A stretch of 64,000 bases of DNA from Actinomycetes bacterium. Its GTDB lineage: Bacteria > Planctomycetota > Phycisphaerae > JAACET01. The DNA lies in NCBI GenBank assembly GCA_030614915.1, contig JAUXAG010000004.1:101959-165958 (forward strand), written 5' to 3'. Position 1 is the first letter of the stretch. Every line of letters starts with the position of its first letter. Position numbers and translations under genes: made by a program. The notes beneath the pieces were generated by a model. The model did not search any database, was not told the DNA's origin, and was given only the letters and a program-made list of their open reading frames with translations. Positions 34,432 through 42,479 of the stretch are shown here, piece by piece.

Positions 34432-35292
34432 CTACAAAAACGAATTGGCGGCCCGGAGAAAAAAGGGCTCCTGGGGCTGAGCCGATCGCAAGGGCGGCTG
34501 GGAGTCCAGCAGGCGTCTGGCTAAACGGTGTACCTGCCGAGCAGCACGGCAGCGTGGAAAACTCCACATGAAAGGACGACGGGCAGTTACAGCTAAGGGC
34601 ACATGCCGGTCGTAGAGAAGAAAGCCGGCTAAAGGCAGCTCGAAATGAAGGAACCTGCGAGCGGCGCCGGCAATTCGGGCGTGAACGCTGCGGACTTGGG
34701 AGACATTTTTGGCCATGTTGACCACCAAAAGAATGCTGGTGAGCTGACGTTCGGTCAGCAAGACCTTGATAACGGCATAAGCGTCGGTGATGGCTGGGGG
34801 CTCGGGGGTGGTGAGCACCAGGACATCATCAGCGACAGCGGCAAACGACAAGACATTGCTGGATAAACCGGCGCTGGCATCGACGATGAGAAAATCAGCA
34901 GATCTCTCCAGAGAATCCAAGAAACTGATGAGCCGAGCCCGGTGGAAATCAGACAGCTCGGCCAGGGCTGTAAGTCCTGAGGCGCCGGGGACTAAACGAA
35001 GTCGTGGCGCAATGTCAGTAGTTATTTCGGCAGGATTGTGGGAGCTCTTTAGTAAAGTCGAAAGATTTGGTCCGGGCGGCAGGTCGAAGAGGATGTCGAG
35101 ATTAGCCAGGGCCAGGTCGGCATCGACGAGGACGATGCGTCGTCCAGCGGAGGCCAAGCTAAGGGCGAGATTTGCGGCGAGATTGCTTTTGCCGACGCCT
35201 CCTTTGCCGGAAACCAGACAGACGACGCGAGCCTGGGCCACGGTGGCCTTAGCCAGCCGACGAAGGTGATGGGCCTGGTCAAAACTAATCAC
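34432..35292 (-). CDS. flhG: FlhG/MinD-family ATPase
   Basis: A 286-residue ParA/MinD-type ATPase controlling flagellar number and position. Deviant Walker A VSGKGGVGKSNLAANLAL (about 27-44), Walker A' VDADLALANLDILFDLPPGP and the switch VDASAGLSSNV are present; the N-terminal DQAHHLRRLA resembles the FlhF-activating DQAxxLR motif of FlhG. The C-terminal part (about 240-286) is basic and Arg-rich. The GTG start overlaps the flhF stop by eight bases and follows GAGGAG, showing tight coupling to flhF. Confidence 0.92.
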   Translation of the reverse strand: MISFDQAHHLRRLAKATVAQARVVCLVSGKGGVGKSNLAANLALSLASAGRRIVLVDADLALANLDILFDLPPGPNLSTLLKSSHNPAEITTDIAPRLRLVPGASGLTALAELSDFHRARLISFLDSLERSADFLIVDASAGLSSNVLSFAAVADDVLVLTTPEPPAITDAYAVIKVLLTERQLTSILLVVNMAKNVSQVRSVHARIAGAARRFLHFELPLAGFLLYDRHVPLAVTARRPFMWSFPRCRAARQVHRLARRLLDSQPPLRSAQPQEPFFLRAANSFL

Positions 35293-36484
35293 GGTGCTCC
35301 TCGAGAATACGAGCGGCTAAATCGCGGGAAGAAGCTACTTCGATATCGTCGGGGACGTCCTGGCCGGCGGTAATGTAGGAAAGAGGGATGGCCGAAGCAT
35401 TCATGCGGCCGGAAGCCAAGCTGGCAAAGACGTTGAGAACCGGAGAAAGAGAGATGACCTCGTCGAGCTTGGTGAGCAATAACTGGTCGATGCCAAGAAG
35501 GCTGAACTTTTCGATGGCGGAAATCATCTGGGGATAAGCGGTGGTGGCGGCGAGGACGAGCTGGGTCTGATGGGAACCAAGGACCTGCTGAAAGGAGCGG
35601 AGCTCGGCGAGGCGAAGGTGGTCGTTGGGACTGCGGCCGGTAGTGTCGATGAAAATGAGTGAATGGTCGCTCAGGTGAGCGAGCTGGCGGGAAAGCTCCT
35701 GAGGAGTAAGCACGGCAGAAAAAGGCACGTCAATAATGTCAGCGTAAGTGCGCAACTGATCAACGGCAGCGATACGGTAGGTATCAATGGTCAAGAGGGC
35801 TACGGAGGTGTTTCGCTGGAGCTTGTACTGGGCGGCGAGCTTGGCGATGGTGGTGGTTTTGCCGACACCGGTGGGTCCTACGAAACTTACAATTCGGGGT
35901 TTTCCGGGCAGTCCGGGCTGGAGCGGACCAGAGGTGGGAATCAACTTTTCAATGCGGTTAAGGAGAGGATCAGCGTCAGGCTCCGAGCTGAGGTCCAAGC
36001 GGCTGGGCAGGTCGCGGAGAAGTTCGTTGGCTAAAGACTCAGCAATGTGCCTGGCCAGGAAGGACTCTAACAAGGTGCTGATCCCGCTTGGCAGAGGAGT
36101 TGAGGCAGGACTTTGGGCAGGGCGGGCAGAAGGAGTGAGTTTGAGGCGGTCATCGCTTAAAGAAGCGATTTTGCCGGGCGTCTGGTCCTGCTGGAGCCAA
36201 CCGGGGACGTCCGTGGAAGGTAAGCGGACACGGCCGGCGGTTGTGGGTTGGGGCGAATGAGGCTGCTGAGAAGGTGCAGGGGGCGTGGCAGCGTGAAACT
36301 CGGCCGGGCAGGTGAGGGAATCCTCGGCGGCGGTAATCTCGACGAGTTGGCGTCGGGAGCGGCTGAGCAGGCCGCCCTTGCGCAAGGTGCGGGTGTTGAG
36401 AATAAGGGCGTTAGGACCCAGGTGGGCTTTGACCTGGGCAACGGCGGCAGCCATGCTGTGGGCCTGAAATATGTGAGTCTTCAT
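35285..36484 (-). CDS. flhF: Flagellar SRP-like GTPase FlhF
   Basis: A 399-residue protein of the SRP GTPase family. The basic N-terminal domain (MKTHIFQAHSMAAAVAQVKA) and a Pro-rich linker precede an N domain and the G domain: VGPTGVGKTTTIAKLAAQY (G1), DTYRIAAVDQLRTYADII (the DTxR motif), DTTGRSPND (G3) and TKLDEV (G4). It sets the site of flagellar assembly with FlhG. ATG 36484 overlaps the flhA stop in ATGA, and its end overlaps flhG. Confidence 0.94.
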   Translation of the reverse strand: MKTHIFQAHSMAAAVAQVKAHLGPNALILNTRTLRKGGLLSRSRRQLVEITAAEDSLTCPAEFHAATPPAPSQQPHSPQPTTAGRVRLPSTDVPGWLQQDQTPGKIASLSDDRLKLTPSARPAQSPASTPLPSGISTLLESFLARHIAESLANELLRDLPSRLDLSSEPDADPLLNRIEKLIPTSGPLQPGLPGKPRIVSFVGPTGVGKTTTIAKLAAQYKLQRNTSVALLTIDTYRIAAVDQLRTYADIIDVPFSAVLTPQELSRQLAHLSDHSLIFIDTTGRSPNDHLRLAELRSFQQVLGSHQTQLVLAATTAYPQMISAIEKFSLLGIDQLLLTKLDEVISLSPVLNVFASLASGRMNASAIPLSYITAGQDVPDDIEVASSRDLAARILEEHRD

Positions 36485-38787
36485 GAGAACAACTCCAGGG
36501 TCTGCTGGGCAAGCAGAGCGGGTCGGTCGATCGGGTTCTGGGGCAAAGAGAAACTGGCCAAGGTATGAATCGGGACACTTTCGAGGATTTCCGAACGTGC
36601 CAAGACGGGCAAGGCCGGGGCTCGTCCAGCCAAGACACGAGCTAGGGCAGGGCGAATCTCTGAGGCAACCAGAAACACTAACGGTTCGGGCAGGACTGGA
36701 AGGGCGTGGAGATAATCAACGATGCTATCAACGAGCTTTGATAAGCAGGCAGTAAGAGACTGTTGGTCAGGTGGGCCGGCAAAGCCGTTAATCCGGGGGC
36801 GATGGAGCAGTTCGTTGAGGGTCCGCTCGGCAGAAGGCTCGAAGCAGAGGCAATGGAGGCGGCCATCAGAGGCGGTGAACTGGCGGGTAATGATGGGGGC
36901 CAAGCTGCAGCGGACGCGGCTGGTCATCTCGGCGGGGTCGCAGGAGACGGCAAGGGCATCGCTAAGGGCCTCGAGGATAGACTCCAAATCACAAATGGGT
37001 ATGCCTTGGACCAAGAGCTCCTGGAGGACCTTGTGAATCTGGGCGACGGAAAGCTTGGAGTTGTCGTTTGAGCGATCCGGGCCAAGAGGCTGGTGCCTGG
37101 GGTCGTAGCCGATGAGTTCGGCGACCAAGAGAGGAGCCCGCTGGGCAAGGTCTGCAAGAAGGGCGTGGACGTCCTGACGGGAGAGCAACTGGTCGGCGTG
37201 AGTATAAATAATGTGACGAAGATAACGGGGCAAGACCCAGTCGGAAGAAATGACTGTATATCGGAGTTGTCGAGCAGAGGCTTGGGCACAATGGGGAATC
37301 CAAAAGGCCGGGCGCTGGGTGAGCGGATCGGTCAGAGCCAAGCCGTCAAGGCGCTCGGTAGGAAAACCGGGAGCAACGGCGAGGAGCTTGCCGGGATGGA
37401 TGCGTCCGCGGAGAACCTCTAAGCCGCGGACCTTGATGATGTAGTCGCGGGCGGGTATGCGGACATTATCGTGAGCAAAAACACCGGGGACGAGAAATCC
37501 CAGATGGACGGCAAGGTCGCGACGAATAGCCTCGATGCGGGTTAACAAGTTTCCGGGTGCAGAAGTATCGAGCAGGGGCAAGAGAGAAAACCCGAGCTCG
37601 ATTTCCAAGGGCTCAAAGCGAAGATAAGCTGAAGGAGCCGATTGGGTCTGGCCGGCGGAAGGGCCGCTAAGCTCCTGGCAAGTCGGCGGAGGTATAAGCA
37701 TTGGGGGCTGGCTGGCGTGGTCGGGCAGAGCGGGGGAGTAGGCGGTGGCGGGCTGGGGTTGGCCGGGCTGCTCGGAGCCGGATTTTCGCAGGGTCCAGGT
37801 GATGACGAGGAGACATCCGCCCAGGATGAACAGGGGGAGCTTGGGCAGGCCGGTGACCAACAAGAGGGCGAGGAAGATGGTGGCGATGACGAGTGCGCCT
37901 GGCCGGCCGAAAAGCTGATCGACCATTTCACGGCCGAGGTCGCTGCGTCCGGTTGAACGGGTGATAATCAGTCCGGCGGAAATGGCAATGATGAAAGCGG
38001 GCAGCTGAGAAACCAGACCGTCGCCAATAGTCAAAGTGGTAAAGACGGCCAAGGTGTCCGAGAGGCTCCAGCCGTGCTGGAGCAGGCCGACACACAAACC
38101 GCCAATGATGTTGACCAAGGTGATGATGACCGCAGCGATGGCATCGCCACGGACAAACTTAGAGGCCCCGTCCATGGCCCCGTAAAAGTTTGACTCGCGA
38201 GCAATGGTCTGGCGGCGGTCGGAGGCCTGGGTTTCATTGATCAGGCCGGCGTTGAGGTCGGCGTCAACGGCCATCTGCTTGCCGGGCATGGAGTCGAGGG
38301 TGAAACGAGCGGCGACCTCAGAAATACGAGTGGCGCCCTTGGTAATGACTACAAACTGGATAACAACCAGAATGGTAAAGATCACAAAGCCAACGGCCAA
38401 GGAACCGGAAGTGACGAAATGGCCGAAAGACCTGATAACCTGTCCGGCAGCGGTAGTAGCAGCGATGGGAGGGGCACCATCAGAGCCGGCGGTGAGGATC
38501 AGGCGAGTAGTGGCTACGTTGAGCACGAGGCGAACCAGGGTCGTGCCCAAGAGCAGCGAAGGGAAGACGGAGAACTCGAGGGGGTCGGAAACCTGAATGC
38601 TGGTGAAGAGAATGATGGCTGCCAGGGTGAGGTTGGCCACCAGGAGGATGTCAATCATCCAGGGGGGCAAAGGAAAAAGAACGACGAGGATTAGCCCGGC
38701 ACATGCCAGGGGAAATATCAGGCCGCGCTTGCGGTGCAAGAGACTGATCAACGGGTTGGCAGGTGATGTTGTAGGTAGATCAGGCAT
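36481..38787 (-). CDS. flhA: Flagellar export gate protein FlhA
   Basis: A 768-residue FlhA. The first 330 residues contain eight helices and the family segment KGATRISEVAARFTLDSMPG with KQMAVDADLNAGLINE in the cytoplasmic FHIPEP loop; the C-terminal domain (about 390-768) forms the nonameric docking ring (GVFAHDNVRIPARDYIIKVR). It binds export chaperones and takes part in proton-driven export. The length is slightly above the family norm (about 690), mostly in the linker. Located between flhB (52 bases upstream) and flhF (4-base overlap). Confidence 0.95.
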   Translation of the reverse strand: MPDLPTTSPANPLISLLHRKRGLIFPLACAGLILVVLFPLPPWMIDILLVANLTLAAIILFTSIQVSDPLEFSVFPSLLLGTTLVRLVLNVATTRLILTAGSDGAPPIAATTAAGQVIRSFGHFVTSGSLAVGFVIFTILVVIQFVVITKGATRISEVAARFTLDSMPGKQMAVDADLNAGLINETQASDRRQTIARESNFYGAMDGASKFVRGDAIAAVIITLVNIIGGLCVGLLQHGWSLSDTLAVFTTLTIGDGLVSQLPAFIIAISAGLIITRSTGRSDLGREMVDQLFGRPGALVIATIFLALLLVTGLPKLPLFILGGCLLVITWTLRKSGSEQPGQPQPATAYSPALPDHASQPPMLIPPPTCQELSGPSAGQTQSAPSAYLRFEPLEIELGFSLLPLLDTSAPGNLLTRIEAIRRDLAVHLGFLVPGVFAHDNVRIPARDYIIKVRGLEVLRGRIHPGKLLAVAPGFPTERLDGLALTDPLTQRPAFWIPHCAQASARQLRYTVISSDWVLPRYLRHIIYTHADQLLSRQDVHALLADLAQRAPLLVAELIGYDPRHQPLGPDRSNDNSKLSVAQIHKVLQELLVQGIPICDLESILEALSDALAVSCDPAEMTSRVRCSLAPIITRQFTASDGRLHCLCFEPSAERTLNELLHRPRINGFAGPPDQQSLTACLSKLVDSIVDYLHALPVLPEPLVFLVASEIRPALARVLAGRAPALPVLARSEILESVPIHTLASFSLPQNPIDRPALLAQQTLELFS

Positions 38788-38820
38788 AAAATAAGTCCAA
38801 ACTCCATTTCACCGGTAAAA

Positions 38821-38871
38821 CCCCCGGCAAAGCCGGGGGCTAAATAGCCCCCCGGACGCAGCCGGGGGGCG
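38821..38871 (-). terminator. Double palindromic repeat at the flhB-flhA junction
   Basis: Two GC-rich hairpins lie side by side: CCCCCGGCAAAGCCGGGGG (38821-38839) and GCCCCCCGGACGCAGCCGGGGGGC (38847-38870). On the minus strand the second in line is followed by GGTTTTACC. They are members of the window's CCCCCGG...CTAAA repeat family. One lies inside the flhB reading frame, encoding its last residues and stop. It could reduce readthrough into flhA. Confidence 0.6.
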
Positions 38872-39949
38872 TTTTTATAAGCTCCTGTTGCAGCAACTCC
38901 GCGAGCTCAGGATACAAACGCAAAGGAACGTAATGATTGACGGGTACGGCTCTGGCCAGGGCGCGGGTCAACTGGGGGTAATTGAAGATGCCAAGGCGGC
39001 GCTGGGCAGCAAGGATGTGAATGCGCCGGGCTAAAGCTCCGCTGCCCTTGATGAGGAGTCTGACGGGGCCGGCGGTTCCGGTGCGGTGCTGCAAGGCGAT
39101 GGCCAAGCGGGGTCCGGCTGAGCTGGGCTGACTGCGTGAGTCTATGAGGACGAGGTCGGCCTGGAGGATAGCGGCGGCTAACCTGGCAGGTGAGGGGGGG
39201 GCCAGGCTGGAACGGCGTTGCTGAGTTAGCGGATTGCCTTCGAGGTCGCGGTGCTCCTGGCGGAGCTGCTGAGGAGACATACGCAAATCACGTTTTAGAA
39301 AATGGCGGACGAGGAGGTAGTCAAAGGCAGCAAGAACGGCCAGGAGTATGATCAGACGAAGGCCGAGCCCCAAAAGCAGTCGGCCGGTGGCTCCGAGGAG
39401 CAACTGGGAGGGCAAGGCGGGCAGGCGAGCAAGGTCGGGCAAGATTGCCCGGATACTCAGGAAAGTAACAAGGGCAACAAGAAGGACCTTGGCCAGGTTG
39501 AATATAAGGCGGGCAACGGAACGGGCTGAGAAAATCCGTTTGAAACCCTGGGTCGGCGAAAGACGGTCGAGCTTAAATGCCAAGGGCTCGACGGAAAAGA
39601 AGAAGCCGCTTTGGAGCAGGCCGCTGAGCAAGACGGCGCCGGCGACGGCCAGACAGGCTGGGCCGGCGATGAGCAGAAAACGCCAAGCGGACTGGCGAAG
39701 CAGAGCAAGGTTCTGGTCAAGAGAAGCCGGTGAGTGCGAACCGCTCGGCGGAGAAGAAAGCATTTGAACGGTGAAGGCCTTGAGCTGGGCAAATATGGTC
39801 GGACAAAGGGCAACGAGGATGACGAGCCCGGCCAGGAGAACCAGGACGGAATTGAGCTCAACTGAGCGGGGCAGTTGGCCCGCCCGGCGTGCCTGGCGAC
39901 GTCGGAATGGTGTGGCGGGCTCGGTGGCGTGGTAAAGTTCGTCAGACAT
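38840..39949 (-). CDS. flhB: Flagellar export gate protein FlhB, lacking the NPTH motif
   Basis: A 369-residue FlhB. Four helices and the linker MSPQQLRQEHRDLEGNP (about 224-240, usually EGDP) are recognisable. The cytoplasmic domain reads ADLVLIDSRSQPSSAGPRLA at about 264-283, where the family has ADVVVTNPTHYAVAL; the NPTH autocleavage tetrapeptide is therefore missing. NPTH cleavage normally triggers the switch from rod/hook to filament substrates. The last eleven residues (KTPPGCVRGAI) are encoded by an intergenic palindrome. Gene order fliR-flhB-flhA is standard, so the gene is probably functional with altered switching; decay cannot be excluded. Confidence 0.88.
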   Translation of the reverse strand: MSDELYHATEPATPFRRRQARRAGQLPRSVELNSVLVLLAGLVILVALCPTIFAQLKAFTVQMLSSPPSGSHSPASLDQNLALLRQSAWRFLLIAGPACLAVAGAVLLSGLLQSGFFFSVEPLAFKLDRLSPTQGFKRIFSARSVARLIFNLAKVLLVALVTFLSIRAILPDLARLPALPSQLLLGATGRLLLGLGLRLIILLAVLAAFDYLLVRHFLKRDLRMSPQQLRQEHRDLEGNPLTQQRRSSLAPPSPARLAAAILQADLVLIDSRSQPSSAGPRLAIALQHRTGTAGPVRLLIKGSGALARRIHILAAQRRLGIFNYPQLTRALARAVPVNHYVPLRLYPELAELLQQELIKTPPGCVRGAI

Positions 39950-39985
39950 AATCTAACTAAGCTCCCAGAGGCAAACCGACAAACA

Positions 39986-40765
39986 TTAAGGGCCGAACAA
40001 ACGGCCTACAGACTGCAAAGCTCGGCCGAGGCTGGTCTGGAAGGCCAGGCAAACCGAGCCTAGCGAGATAATCAGCACCAAAGTGGCGGTGGAAATCTGG
40101 ACAGGAAAACCGATAGAGAACACGTTCAGCTGGGGAACGGTCCGAGCAATGAAACTCATGGAAACGGCAGCCAAGAAGACGGCGACCAGAGCTGGGGCGG
40201 CAAACCTGATGGCTAAGAGGTAGGCGTCGGCAAGCAAGGCGGTCAGGCCGACAACGGGCAAGGAGGCGGGGCTGAAGGTCCCAGGTGCGACAGAGCTGAA
40301 GGAGCCGATGAGGGAGCCGATGAGGGCGCGATGGCCACCGAGCAACAGGAAGATGACAAGAGTGAGTACAAAGAAGAGTCGGCCGAGGATGGAGGAGCGG
40401 CCTTCAAAGGATGGGTCGAAGACGTCGGCCAGGGAGATACCGATTTGCTGTCCGATGAGCAGTCCGGCCAAACGCAGGCCGACAAAAATCAGGGCGGCGC
40501 CGAGGCCGAGAATAAGCCCGACTACTAACTCACCAAGCAGAGCAGGCAGGAAGCTGGCCAGATCGGCCGGGGGGCTAAAGGTACCAGAAACCAGGGCAAA
40601 TAAGGCCAAGGAGAGGATTACGGCCAGGGCCAATCGAAGGCGCAGCGGAATGGCCGCCGAGCCGAAGAAGGGGGCGAAGATAATCAGGCCGGCCACCCGG
40701 GCTAGAACTAAGAGGTAGGCGGGCAGCAGAACAATCAGGCGAGAGATGTCGAATACTTCCGGCAT
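39986..40765 (-). CDS. fliR: Flagellar export gate protein FliR
   Basis: A 259-residue FliR with six or seven hydrophobic segments. Family landmarks are FAPFFGSAAIPLRLRLALAV and LIGQQIGISLADVFDPSFEG with FAAPALVAVFLAAVSMSFIA. FliR combines with FliP5 and FliQ4 to form the helical export pore. It starts 12 bases after fliQ and ends 36 bases before flhB, inside one operon. Confidence 0.94.
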   Translation of the reverse strand: MPEVFDISRLIVLLPAYLLVLARVAGLIIFAPFFGSAAIPLRLRLALAVILSLALFALVSGTFSPPADLASFLPALLGELVVGLILGLGAALIFVGLRLAGLLIGQQIGISLADVFDPSFEGRSSILGRLFFVLTLVIFLLLGGHRALIGSLIGSFSSVAPGTFSPASLPVVGLTALLADAYLLAIRFAAPALVAVFLAAVSMSFIARTVPQLNVFSIGFPVQISTATLVLIISLGSVCLAFQTSLGRALQSVGRLFGP

Positions 40766-40777
40766 AGTCAGATCACA

Positions 40778-41032
40778 TCATGGCCAAGTAAACATTCGAG
40801 CGGCGAAATCGACGAGTCGTGAGATCATCCAAGGCAGCAGTAAGATGCCGGCCAGGGCCATGGCGGCCAACTTGGGCACAAAGGCGACGGTCTGCTCGGT
40901 GAGTTGAGTAGCAGCCTGTAGCAGGCCGACGACCAAGCCGACCAATAAGGCGACCAACAGAATGGGCCCGGCAATGAGCAGACAGAGGATCAAGGCCTGG
41001 CGGGCAACGTCTATGGCTTGATCAGGTGACAT
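40778..41032 (-). CDS. fliQ: Flagellar export gate protein FliQ
   Basis: An 84-residue two-helix membrane protein. It opens MSPDQAIDVARQALILCLLI, has the conserved ATQLTEQTVAFVPKL segment between helices and ends with the second helix (AAMALAGILLLPWMISRLVD). Length and order between fliP and fliR are exactly those of FliQ. Confidence 0.94.
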   Translation of the reverse strand: MSPDQAIDVARQALILCLLIAGPILLVALLVGLVVGLLQAATQLTEQTVAFVPKLAAMALAGILLLPWMISRLVDFAARMFTWP

Positions 41033-41046
41033 GAATGATTCTCAGG

Positions 41047-41928
41047 TTAAAGGGCGAAACTCTGTAACAGGCTGCCGGTCAAGAGGTGCCAGCCGTTGAC
41101 CAGGACAAAGAGTAAAATCTTGAAAGGAAGCGAGACCAGCACCGGGGGGAGCATGAACATACCCATAGAAATTAATATAGAAGCGACGACCATGTCGATG
41201 ACCAAGAAGGGCAGATATATCTTGAAACCCATGAGAAAAGCGGTCTTGAGCTCGGAGATAACAAAGGCAGGAATGAGGGCCCGATTTGGCACGTCGGCCC
41301 AAGTGAGCTGGTCGGCGCCGGCTGCTGGGGGCTGGGGCCCAGATCGCAGGCCAGAGTGCTCAATGAACATCCAGACGTCGGCCTGGTTGTTGTAGGTGTC
41401 AATCTGGCGGATCATGAAGGCTCGTAAGGGGACTTGGCCAAGCTCGACGGCCTGTGAGGCGGAGATTTTTCCGGACAGGTAAGGCGAGAGGGCCTGGCTG
41501 TTGAGCTGGGACCAGGTGGGAGCCATGATCAAAACGGTCAGGAGAATGGCCAGGCCGACGAGAATCTGGGTGGGGGGCAGCTGCGCAGTTCCCAGGGCCT
41601 GACGGGTAAGGGCTAGAACGACGATGATGCGGATAAAGCAAGTGAACATGACAATGATGGCCGGAGCCAAGGATAGAACGGTAATAATGATGATGAGCTG
41701 AATGAGGCCGGAGACCGTGCGGCGGTCCGAGAAGTCGGGTAAAAGCTTGGACAGATCCAGCGAATCGTCGGGGGGTAGTTCCGTGGGCTGGACCTGAGCG
41801 AGAGCGGCAGAGGCTGTGGCCGGCAAAAGTGGCAGAGTCGAATCAGGAGCGGCCTGGGCGGGCCTGGCCGGTCGGGCGAGCAGGGCCGCGATGATACATC
41901 CTTGTAAGAAAATGACTCTGGCGGTCAC
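41047..41928 (-). CDS. fliP: Flagellar export gate protein FliP
   Basis: A 293-residue FliP. An N-terminal signal peptide (MTARVIFLQGCIIAALLARP) is followed by about 60 polar residues, then the core: LSLAPAIIVMFTCFIRIIVV, LTRQALGTAQLPPTQILVGL, LIPAFVISELKTAFLMGFKI and MGMFMLPPVLVSLPFKILLF, matching the family closely. It forms the pentameric pore ring. The GTG start overlaps the fliO stop (GTGA), indicating coupled translation. Confidence 0.96.
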   Translation of the reverse strand: MTARVIFLQGCIIAALLARPARPAQAAPDSTLPLLPATASAALAQVQPTELPPDDSLDLSKLLPDFSDRRTVSGLIQLIIIITVLSLAPAIIVMFTCFIRIIVVLALTRQALGTAQLPPTQILVGLAILLTVLIMAPTWSQLNSQALSPYLSGKISASQAVELGQVPLRAFMIRQIDTYNNQADVWMFIEHSGLRSGPQPPAAGADQLTWADVPNRALIPAFVISELKTAFLMGFKIYLPFLVIDMVVASILISMGMFMLPPVLVSLPFKILLFVLVNGWHLLTGSLLQSFAL

Positions 41929-42440
41929 TGTTGATCCTCAAGCTTTTCGGATGGCGGCTCAGAAGAACGGTGGAAAAGACGAGCCAGGCCGGCCAGGGGA
42001 GATTGGCCGCGATTGACGGCCTGGAGAATGCGGTCGATCTCGGCGGGGTCGTCGATGGTGGCAATGTGATTGATGCTGGCCGAAGTGGCCCCGAGTAGAA
42101 GCAGACGAGAACCGCAGCGAACCAAATGCAGGGTCTGTCTGGGAGCCAGATGAAATCGAGCCAAGGGCTTTACCGGTGCGGCAGCTCCGCCGGGTGGGGC
42201 CAAAGCAGGGAAGAAACGGCGGAGTACGCGCAGCAAAAGGTATATGCCGGCAATTACCACGGCCAAAGCGATAAGGATGGTGGCGAGTTCCCAGCCGAGG
42301 CCGTCAGCAGATGAACCTTTGCCAGATGGCTTGGGCAATGGCCTGTTTTCGATGTCTGAATCGGCTGGTGCAGCTAAGAGGCCAGCGGTAATGAAGCAGC
42401 AAAGCAGGGTGGAAAGTATTATCAAGTTGCGGCGTTTCAC
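41925..42440 (-). CDS. fliO: Flagellar export gate accessory protein FliO
   Basis: A 171-residue protein with a signal peptide (LIILSTLLCCFITAGLLAAP), a short polar segment, one membrane helix (ATILIALAVVIAGIYLLLRV, about 53-72) and a cytoplasmic FliO-type domain with the pattern LARFHLAPRQTLHLVRCGSR then LLLLGATSASINHIATID. FliO assists FliP assembly. Identification rests on this pattern and on the position directly before fliP, with a four-base overlap. Confidence 0.87.
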   Translation of the reverse strand: MKRRNLIILSTLLCCFITAGLLAAPADSDIENRPLPKPSGKGSSADGLGWELATILIALAVVIAGIYLLLRVLRRFFPALAPPGGAAAPVKPLARFHLAPRQTLHLVRCGSRLLLLGATSASINHIATIDDPAEIDRILQAVNRGQSPLAGLARLFHRSSEPPSEKLEDQQ

Positions 42441-42479
42441 TGTCGGCTCACAAAAAGGGCCGTGTTCGATGAACGAGAC

